The notes beneath the pieces are model-generated. The model worked only from the letters and a program-made list of their open reading frames with translations, did no database searches and had not been told where the DNA came from. A stretch of DNA of 7,347 nucleotides from NCBI GenBank assembly GCA_005789925.1, contig SXWG01000165.1:1-7347 (forward strand), in the 5' to 3' direction. The translations under genes were made by a program, and so were the position numbers. Shown here one piece after another: positions 1-5,221 of this stretch. This stretch comes from Actinomycetota bacterium (lineage in GTDB: Bacteria; Actinomycetota; Acidimicrobiia; Acidimicrobiales; Ilumatobacteraceae). Numbering within the stretch: the stretch's first letter is position 1; every line of letters starts with the position of its first letter.

Positions 1-128
1 AGTTCCACCAGCATGGATCCAGAAATGGTGTTCAGTCGCTCTGGTGCATTGAGACAGACGACGGCGACATGACCATCGGTCGAGATGGTCACTTCTTTCG
101 TGTCAGGGCGATTCGTCGAGGCATTCAT
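1..128 (-). CDS. Enoyl-CoA hydratase/isomerase family protein, N-terminal fragment (runs off window)
   Basis: Only the first 42 codons are present; the rest lies beyond the left edge. Translation from the ATG at 126-128 gives a short polar lead (MNASTNRPDTKEV), then a beta-strand segment and the motif VAVVCLNAPERLNTISGSML. This matches the usual crotonase-fold opening, where a strand is followed by LNRPE-x-x-NA-[LI]. Members act on acyl-CoA thioesters as hydratases, isomerases or hydrolases, usually in the cytoplasm. The oxyanion-hole and catalytic regions are outside the window, so the reaction cannot be named. The ctaA stop codon TAA is in the same frame and lies 9 nt upstream, so no earlier start is possible. 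No clear SD precedes the ATG; the gene is probably co-transcribed with ctaA. The family call rests on about 25 residues. Confidence 0.72.
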   Translation of the reverse strand, partial: MNASTNRPDTKEVTISTDGHVAVVCLNAPERLNTISGSMLVE

Positions 129-137
129 GCGGCGAAC

Positions 138-1067
138 TTATCTGCTGACCTTTGACGGGGAATTCATGCCCGGTGCGACGACGACATTGCACACGCCCAG
201 CCACAACGCTGTGGCACCTGCAATGTGCACAATAACAAGTCCAGCCGGGACACCAGTGAAGTACTGCCAATACCCGATGCCTGCTTGGCAGACAGCGATC
301 CAGCCGAGCACAGCCGTTGAATCTCGAAGCTCACGCACGTCATCATTCTCGTGATCCCGCGACGCTCTCACCAAGATGATGACGATGAGGACCACGGTGA
401 TCAACACGGTGATTCCATGCACACGTGCCACCGACGTCAATTCAAAACCGAATCGTGGCGCATTTTCATCGCCTGCATGTGGTCCAGTCGCAGTGACTAC
501 TGTGCCGGTGACGACCGCGCACAACGCACTCAGTGAAAGCACCCATCTCAAGCGCGACAACGTCGAGTCCTTGATCACCCGCACGATCGGCGCCGGTCGA
601 TAATTCTCTGCCTCGCTTCGTCGCGCAAGTTGCACCACAACCCAACCACACGTGACCAACAACATCGACAAGAGAAAATGTCCCATGTTTGCCAGTGGGT
701 GAAGTCCCGTCAGTACGACAATCCCACCAAGAACCACTTGGGCCATGACACCGATGACCAACGACCATGCCCACCGCACCAAACGGGCTTCAACTGTTCG
801 TCGCCGATATGCCCCCAACACGGCGATGACCACACTTGCCGAAACGACCCCGGTAAAAAGCCGGTTGATCTGTTCGATGCGTGTGTGATGGGTTGACACA
901 TCGATGAGCCTCTGTTCATTGCAACGGGGCCAGTCATCGCAGCCGAGACCAGAGCCAGTCAGGCGCACCAGAGCCCCTGTCACGATGATGAGGCACAAGG
1001 ACCCAAGAGCCACTGAGGCAATGACGCTGAAGGTGCGACCGGAGCCACTTTCCGACCTCAACGCCAC
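138..1067 (-). CDS. ctaA: Heme A synthase (CtaA/COX15 family)
   Basis: A 309-aa integral membrane protein. The family oxidises the C8 methyl of heme O to a formyl group, making heme A for aa3-type cytochrome oxidase. About eight hydrophobic segments are visible, near residues 13-35, 69-87, 97-120, 125-147, 174-193, 213-233, 252-270 and 274-298. The first extracytoplasmic loop has GSGLGCDDWPRC, giving the cysteine pair C43/C49 seen in one class of CtaA, followed by E64 in TRIEQINR. Histidines at 130 (ANMGH), 217 (ARVHG) and 281 (VIVHIAGA) fit three of the four helix histidines of the Bacillus enzyme; the fourth position, in helix 2, is N67. The start is GTG at 1065-1067: the upstream frame contains no ATG, GTG or TTG back to an in-frame TAG. 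There is no convincing SD, which fits leaderless translation. No ctaB is seen in the window. The divergent neighbour is a cell-wall peptidase. Confidence 0.93.
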   Translation of the reverse strand: MALRSESGSGRTFSVIASVALGSLCLIIVTGALVRLTGSGLGCDDWPRCNEQRLIDVSTHHTRIEQINRLFTGVVSASVVIAVLGAYRRRTVEARLVRWAWSLVIGVMAQVVLGGIVVLTGLHPLANMGHFLLSMLLVTCGWVVVQLARRSEAENYRPAPIVRVIKDSTLSRLRWVLSLSALCAVVTGTVVTATGPHAGDENAPRFGFELTSVARVHGITVLITVVLIVIILVRASRDHENDDVRELRDSTAVLGWIAVCQAGIGYWQYFTGVPAGLVIVHIAGATALWLGVCNVVVAPGMNSPSKVSR

Positions 1068-1073
1068 GACGCC

Positions 1074-1079
1074 ACAGTA
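1074..1079 (-). promoter_or_regulatory. Possible -10 element of a leaderless ctaA promoter
   Basis: On the minus strand TACTGT matches the actinobacterial TANNNT -10 pattern. Exactly 6 nt (1068-1073) separate it from the GTG start of ctaA, so transcription would begin at the first base of the start codon. The absence of an SD before this GTG agrees with a leaderless mRNA, which is common in actinobacteria. No good -35 box is seen at 16-18 nt spacing. A six-base match can arise by chance; this is an inference. Confidence 0.28.
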
Positions 1080-1181
1080 TTCCGCGCGTCTCCAGCACCC
1101 ACCGGCAAGCTGAACATCACCAGCTACTTCACTTTCTGTGGTGACAGTTTCACAGACCTCACTCTGGGTGGTTATCTAAGC

Positions 1182-1198
1182 GTTTTCCGTGAGAAAAC
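1182..1198. promoter_or_regulatory. Inverted repeat GTTTTC-N5-GAAAAC in the divergent intergenic region (possible operator or leader hairpin)
   Basis: Arms at 1182-1187 and 1193-1198 are perfectly complementary around a 5-nt spacer. The site lies 55 nt before the start of the M23 peptidase gene and 115 nt before ctaA on the other strand. It could be a transcription-factor half-site pair or a weak hairpin in the peptidase 5' leader. I do not recognise it as a named operator. No U-run follows, so it is not a terminator. Confidence 0.3.
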
Positions 1199-1242
1199 CC
1201 TCAAGTTCTTCCGTCACCAGCCGATCTCTCCTGCACAACGAC

Positions 1243-1247
1243 AGGAG
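1243..1247 (+). promoter_or_regulatory. Ribosome binding site (AGGAG) of the M23 peptidase gene
   Basis: AGGAG ends 5 nt before the ATG at 1253. It is the only strong SD in the 185-nt intergenic region on the plus strand and it fixes the start used here. Confidence 0.75.
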
Positions 1248-1252
1248 ACCCC

Positions 1253-2593
1253 ATGGCCCCCAAGAAGAACCTCAGCACGACTCACCGCATCATCGTCGGA
1301 GTCTCGATCATCGCCGCCACCATCATCGGTGTCTCTGGCCAGGCCCAGGGGGCACCCGTTCCAAGTGGCGCTTCCGCACCCACTCGCACGATGCCTCGCC
1401 TCGGCGAGAGCGGTCCTCACGTCACCGCCCTGCAGCAAGCCCTCGTTCGTCAGGGATTCACACTTCGTGGCGGCGTCACAGGCACGTTCGACCAGAACAC
1501 CGTCCGCACACTCGTGAACTTTCAACGCGTGGTCGGCCTGAAGGCCACCGGCACCGTCGACCAGAGCACTGCACGTGTTCTCAAGTTGTCGCAAACCGAA
1601 GTCGCACAACTTGAGACGCTCGCAGTGCTCCCCGTGCGCGGCATGCGCAACAACTCGGTGCTGAATCTGCAGAAGGCCCTCGTGTCTGCAGGCGTCTCTC
1701 TCCCAGGCGGTGTCGACGGCTTCTTTGGTCGTGGCACAACCGCTGCTCTCACTGCTTTTCAAATGTCCAAGGGTCTCGTGCCGTCCGGACTTGTTGATAC
1801 CACCACCGCCACTGCCCTGGGACTTTCCGTTCCAGCGGCCCCTAGTCAAACAACCGCCGCCGTCAGCACAGCTGCCACGAATGCGCCAGCCGCTGCTGCG
1901 CCAGTTACAACGGCTGCTCCTGCAGTGAACAAGTTGAACGCCGCCACGTTGCCCCGCCGTGGTGACCGCTCTGATTCAGTGAAGTCGTTGCAGAATGCAC
2001 TGATCAGTCGCGGCATCACGGTGAAGGGCGGCGCTGACGGAGTGTTCGGCGGAGGTACAGCCGTCGCATTGCAGACGTTCCAGACATCGCAAGGGATCGT
2101 CGCAACCGGTCAACTCGATTTTCGTACCGCGCTCGCACTTGGCCTTGTCGAGGAGCCAGCTGTCAAGCTCGCCGCATTCCCAGTTCAAGGTACGTGTTCG
2201 TTCATCGACACATGGCACGCTCCACGAGGCGAACGTCTTCACCTCGGCGTGGACATCATCGCGCCTCGCGGAAAGCTGATTTACGCCGTTGCCGACGGAG
2301 CGATCACAAAGTTGTACTCGGCTGGTGTCGACAAGAATGCTGGCAACGGATTCCGCCTCACCATGGCAGATGGTACGTACTTTTTCTACGGCCATCTCGA
2401 CACAATTGCCGCAGGAATCACCGTCGGTAGTGTCGTCAATGCAGGACAAGTTCTCGGAACGAACGGTGCGACCGGCAACACGAGCACACCGCACCTACAT
2501 TTTGAAGTTCACCCCGGTGGTGGCGACGCAGTGAATCCGTACCCAATCGTGAAGGCCATTGACGAGTGCAATGTCACAGCCCCCCGCGGCTGA
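1253..2593 (+). CDS. Secreted peptidoglycan endopeptidase: three PG-binding repeats plus M23 (LytM-type) domain
   Basis: A 446-aa exported protein. Residues 1 to about 33 form a signal peptide: basic MAPKK..HR, a hydrophobic core IIVGVSIIAATIIGV, and an A/G-rich cleavage zone near 31-34. Three PG_binding_1-type repeats follow at about 47-110, 127-190 and 234-297. Each opens with LP-x-x-G or a similar turn, has a V-x-x-LQ-x-AL helix and a GG-x-[TD]G-x-F segment, and ends with a [TS]G-x-[VL]D-x-x-TA-type helix. A low-complexity Ala/Thr/Pro linker (192-226) sits between repeats 2 and 3. The C-terminal M23 domain (about 310-435) keeps HLGVD (H330, D334) and HLHFEV (H414, H416), plus H381 in YGHLD. 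By homology H330, D334 and H416 hold the zinc, while H381 and H414 are catalytic, so it should be active. C315 and C439 flank the domain and may form a disulfide. M23 enzymes cut peptide cross-links in the wall; the repeats would anchor it to peptidoglycan. It is transcribed divergently from ctaA and converges on the methyltransferase gene. Confidence 0.93.
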   Translation: MAPKKNLSTTHRIIVGVSIIAATIIGVSGQAQGAPVPSGASAPTRTMPRLGESGPHVTALQQALVRQGFTLRGGVTGTFDQNTVRTLVNFQRVVGLKATGTVDQSTARVLKLSQTEVAQLETLAVLPVRGMRNNSVLNLQKALVSAGVSLPGGVDGFFGRGTTAALTAFQMSKGLVPSGLVDTTTATALGLSVPAAPSQTTAAVSTAATNAPAAAAPVTTAAPAVNKLNAATLPRRGDRSDSVKSLQNALISRGITVKGGADGVFGGGTAVALQTFQTSQGIVATGQLDFRTALALGLVEEPAVKLAAFPVQGTCSFIDTWHAPRGERLHLGVDIIAPRGKLIYAVADGAITKLYSAGVDKNAGNGFRLTMADGTYFFYGHLDTIAAGITVGSVVNAGQVLGTNGATGNTSTPHLHFEVHPGGGDAVNPYPIVKAIDECNVTAPRG

Positions 2594-2636
2594 GACGGAC
2601 CACGCCATCGGGTCATTTGACTCATTCAACGTGCGC
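2594..2636. other. Convergent intergenic gap without a clear terminator
   Basis: These 43 nt separate the stops of the M23 gene and the methyltransferase gene. The only pairing seen is a 4-bp GTCA/TGAC with a 2-nt centre, too small to act as a hairpin, and there is no T-run on either strand. Termination may be Rho-dependent or may occur inside the neighbouring genes. Confidence 0.4.
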
Positions 2637-3731
2637 TCACGACTTTGAGATCTCATAGAACGCATTGACCGAGTGGTCAACGTCAAGTCGCTCGAAGGAA
2701 GTGAACCCTGCATCCTGCGCCATCGAACGAGCCAATGATTCGGGCAAACCGAGCGTCCCCAGTCCGGCGCCATCTGGCTCTGACATCGCAGACGACATGC
2801 ATGACAAAACGCTGATGCCGTACATCAATGACGCCATCGGATTTGCCGTGACGTTCGCTTCGAACGTGTCGTGTGCCTTTATGTCAACAAGCAACCAGCG
2901 ACCATCATCTTTCAACATCTCAAAAATGTTGTCAAACATCCGTCGCGGTGAGGTCATGTCATGGATGCAGTCGAAAGTTGTCACAAAGTCCACAGAGGCG
3001 GAGGTCGGCAATGGCGAGTCCGCTGGGTGATGGAAAGCAACATTCGTCAACCCACTGCCACGAAGCTTCTCTTCGGCTCGTGCCAGGGCGAACCGAGAGA
3101 TGTCATAACCCTCGAAAGTCGATTTCGGGAACGCCATTGCGAGCATAAGGAGAGCGCTACCTGCGCCACACCCGATATCAACGACATGGGCTCCACGCTC
3201 CAATTGCTCGGTGAGCCCATCGACGGCAGGCAACACCTTTGTCAACAGGTTCGCGCGGCTCCACGGCTCAAAACTCCGTTCGATACCCACAGCACCTTCT
3301 GGGCCGTGACTGTCGTAGTCACATCCGACACCTGTCTCGAATGCGTGTGGCATGTCATACAGAGCTTGCATCGTCTGCGGTAGACGATGGAACATTCCCA
3401 TACCGAAGTGCTCACTCTCTTCGTTCCCCAGCACGTCGACTGCTGCATCAGACAAGCGGAACACCGCCGCGTCACCAGAGATTTGCCATTCGATGACTCG
3501 CGCTGCAGCCTGATTATGTAGCCACTCTCGAACCCACCGTTCATGGAGACCGACGCCGAGGGCAAGTTGCTCACTCGACATCCAATCCCGGTGTTCAGCC
3601 ATCGCACGATAGAGGCCGAGCGTGTCACCCAGGTGAATCATTCCGGCAGTGACTGCACCTTCAAGTTTTCCGAAGACGTGAAAGGCGAACAATTTGCGTT
3701 GATCGTCTTTTGAAAGCGCGCTCAGGTCCAT
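2637..3731 (-). CDS. Class I SAM-dependent methyltransferase with N-terminal winged-helix domain (Rv2258c-like)
   Basis: Starting at the ATG at 3729-3731 the protein is 364 aa. Residues about 15-100 (LFAFHVFGKLEGAVTAGMIHLGDTLGLYRAM, then SSEQLALGVGLHERWVREWLHNQAAARVIEW) form the helical/winged-helix dimerisation domain that precedes the catalytic domain in this family. The Rossmann methyltransferase part carries motif I VVDIGCGAG (183-191), the acidic motif II GYD (208-210) and the motif IV region DFVTTFDCIHDM (248-259). The frame is open upstream to 3998, but a start there would place 89 extra residues entirely within the phosphatase gene, in another frame, with no similarity to the family. 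A TTG at 3764 that overlaps the phosphatase stop is a possible alternative, giving 11 more residues; neither start has a strong SD. The acceptor substrate is unknown. It is the last gene of the minus-strand block, 29 nt after the phosphatase. Confidence 0.88.
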   Translation of the reverse strand: MDLSALSKDDQRKLFAFHVFGKLEGAVTAGMIHLGDTLGLYRAMAEHRDWMSSEQLALGVGLHERWVREWLHNQAAARVIEWQISGDAAVFRLSDAAVDVLGNEESEHFGMGMFHRLPQTMQALYDMPHAFETGVGCDYDSHGPEGAVGIERSFEPWSRANLLTKVLPAVDGLTEQLERGAHVVDIGCGAGSALLMLAMAFPKSTFEGYDISRFALARAEEKLRGSGLTNVAFHHPADSPLPTSASVDFVTTFDCIHDMTSPRRMFDNIFEMLKDDGRWLLVDIKAHDTFEANVTANPMASLMYGISVLSCMSSAMSEPDGAGLGTLGLPESLARSMAQDAGFTSFERLDVDHSVNAFYEISKS

Positions 3732-3760
3732 TTCGAGACCATAGTTCGCGACGAATAGCG

Positions 3761-4438
3761 TCAATACGTGCGCAGTCTCTCCGGAAGATGTTCGAGGTGC
3801 GAGAGTCGCGTGACCCCGAATGACGAACCGTCCTTCATGTCCAGAGAGACGATGCGCGACACCGACGCATGACCGATGACGAACCGCTCCCACTCCCATG
3901 GTGTCGCTGGCAATCCGAGAAGATGGCATATGACGACGCTGTTCGTGCCAGCATGCGCCACGAGAGCGATTCGTTTGTCTTTTGGGGCGTTGGTCCATAC
4001 GGGCAAGTCACCATCAAGTGGAGTCATCCCTCGCTCCTCGAGGAACAGCTTGCATCCGAGGTTGATTCGTTGGACGAAATCTCCGACATGCTCTCCACCA
4101 TCGAGACCTGTCCATCGCTGCAAACTCGTCTTCGCACGCTCAGCTCTGTACGCCGCTTCAGCGCGTTCGACCGGCGTACCGTGCCAAATCGGATTACGAA
4201 TTTCTTCGAGCCACGGCTCGATGACCATGTCCTTTCCCAATACGTCAAGGATCGGTTCAGCGGTTTGGCGCGTGCGAAGCAACGGCGACACCAACACCTC
4301 GTCGAAAACTTCCTCTCGTAGCGACAGGGCCAACAACCGTGCCTGCTCATGGCCACGAGACGTCAACGGAGGATTGTCGACATTCAATCCGTCACGAACC
4401 CATTCAGGTTCCGCATGGCGAATGAGCGTTATTTCCAT
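3761..4438 (-). CDS. Histidine phosphatase family protein (phosphoglycerate mutase-like)
   Basis: A 225-aa cytoplasmic protein. The N-terminal LIRHAEPEW gives the phospho-accepting H8 with R7, in the RHA form rather than the classic RHG. SPLLRTRQTAEP (51-62) supplies the second phosphate-binding arginine (R55 or R57). E79 in LEEI is the likely acid, and VAHAGTNS holds the second catalytic histidine H162. All elements of the branch-1 fold are therefore in place and it should be an active phosphomonoesterase. Family members range from glycolytic mutases to phosphatases for sugars, cobalamin intermediates and proteins; the sequence does not say which. An insertion-like stretch between about 100 and 150 (RWTGLDGGEHVGDFVQRI...) is where substrate specificity usually lies. 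The ATG at 4436-4438 has an AAGGA SD 7 nt upstream. It follows the lipoprotein gene by 63 nt and precedes the methyltransferase by 29 nt. Confidence 0.9.
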   Translation of the reverse strand: MEITLIRHAEPEWVRDGLNVDNPPLTSRGHEQARLLALSLREEVFDEVLVSPLLRTRQTAEPILDVLGKDMVIEPWLEEIRNPIWHGTPVERAEAAYRAERAKTSLQRWTGLDGGEHVGDFVQRINLGCKLFLEERGMTPLDGDLPVWTNAPKDKRIALVAHAGTNSVVICHLLGLPATPWEWERFVIGHASVSRIVSLDMKDGSSFGVTRLSHLEHLPERLRTY

Positions 4439-4445
4439 CTGCTGA

Positions 4446-4450
4446 TCCTT
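4446..4450 (-). promoter_or_regulatory. Ribosome binding site (AAGGA) of the phosphatase gene
   Basis: Reads AAGGA on the minus strand and ends 7 nt before the ATG at 4438. It supports that start. The short 63-nt gap around it (4439-4501) shows no clear terminator or promoter, so read-through from the lipoprotein gene is likely. Confidence 0.6.
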
Positions 4451-4501
4451 GAGCTCGAGGTGTCGCTAGTGAGCACCAGGATGTCGCGGACTGTACTCAT
4501 C

Positions 4502-5221
4502 TCAGGCGGGAACATCGAAGTCGATGCCACAGGCATCGAATGCGCGTTGATATTGCGATGCATACTGCTCACTCGTCGACTCCTCGTTGCTGTAGTCGAC
4601 GACATCAGAAACCTTCTCTCCGAGACACTTCGCTTGGTCGAGACTGAGCGTCAACTGAAAAGAATTTCCGATGAGCGAACCGAGGGCGACGATTTCGCTT
4701 TCGCCGTCGGCAGGTGCCGTGTCGGGGTCGGTCACGTCGGTTCCCAACTGCGTCGACACAGGCAAGGTCGCCGGTGCGATCTGGTCGACGTCGGACTGAA
4801 GTGGTGCTCCACATTTGGCGAACAAGTAGGACTCCACCGTCGCACTCGCAACGAGGGCTTGACCGTTTGTGACTTCTTCGATCGACGACTGGACACCCTC
4901 ATCAGTCGCCGCAACCGAAAGGTCCCAGTACACGAGATCGAGCGCAGTCTCGACCTCGGCGTACGCGCTGAGGACCACATCGATCGCGTCGGAAACACCT
5001 TCAGGAGAATCCACGCGTGCTGCCGCCAGAATGTTTTGGTTCGCGAGAATGTCGAGGCGCAGTGAGCCTGATGTCTCTGCCGCGATGGCATCGACACCTT
5101 GGGACAACACGCCCGTCACTGACGCCAACGATGTTCGTCGACTACATACATCGACAGTTGACTGCTCTGCACACCCGGCGATCAACATCGCAGGAACCAG
5201 ACCGAGGATGACTCGTTTCAC
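4502..5221 (-). CDS. Predicted lipoprotein of unknown function, translationally coupled to the ABC exporter
   Basis: The 239-aa product starts with GTG at 5219-5221, sharing four bases (GTGA) with the stop of the exporter gene; a GGAGG lies 10 nt upstream. The frame is open to 5257, but the GTG start gives a textbook lipoprotein signal: M-KR, the hydrophobic stretch VILGLVPAMLIAG and the lipobox LIAG-C with the lipidated cysteine at 17. The mature part is mainly helical in appearance. Four further cysteines occur (26, 137, 199, 231), enough for two disulfides. An acidic Thr/Pro/Asp linker near 158-178 (TQLGTDVTDPDTAPADGESE) splits it into an N-terminal part (18-155) and a C-terminal part (about 180-239). 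The latter has QAKCLGEKV at one end and FDACGID at the other, a Cys-to-CG[IL] spacing I associate loosely with actinobacterial exported proteins. I do not recognise the family. It should sit on the outer face of the membrane; the coupling suggests it works with the exporter. Confidence 0.8.
   Translation of the reverse strand: MKRVILGLVPAMLIAGCAEQSTVDVCSRRTSLASVTGVLSQGVDAIAAETSGSLRLDILANQNILAAARVDSPEGVSDAIDVVLSAYAEVETALDLVYWDLSVAATDEGVQSSIEEVTNGQALVASATVESYLFAKCGAPLQSDVDQIAPATLPVSTQLGTDVTDPDTAPADGESEIVALGSLIGNSFQLTLSLDQAKCLGEKVSDVVDYSNEESTSEQYASQYQRAFDACGIDFDVPA

Noticed and set aside
1149..1177. TTCACA - 17 nt - TTATCT as a promoter for the M23 gene
   Set aside because: The spacing is right and the -35 is close to TTGACA, but the -10 matches the consensus poorly (the second base is T, not A), so I do not list it as a feature.
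1068..1252. A c-di-AMP (ydaO-type) riboswitch, often found before actinobacterial wall hydrolase genes
   Set aside because: I cannot trace the multi-stem structure or conserved core in this region; a covariance-model search would decide.
1214..1849. Minus-strand open frame of 211 codons opposite the M23 peptidase gene
   Set aside because: Its composition is Gly/Arg/Cys/His-rich without motifs, and it lies opposite the signal peptide and first two PG-binding repeats, which are clearly real.
2646..2655. 10-bp palindrome TGAGATCTCA near the convergent junction
   Set aside because: It lies inside the methyltransferase 3' coding end, has no loop or T-run, and a 10-bp palindrome can arise by chance; not a terminator.
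3869..4445. Two plus-strand open frames (150 and 189 codons) opposite the phosphatase gene
   Set aside because: Both are shadows of a gene with all catalytic motifs intact; neither has an SD or a domain.
4349..5065. Plus-strand open frame of 238 codons opposite the lipoprotein and phosphatase genes
   Set aside because: It is antisense to two well-supported genes, is rich in Arg/Val/Asp as expected of shadow translation, has no recognisable domain and no SD. The lipobox, SD and start overlap favour the minus-strand gene.
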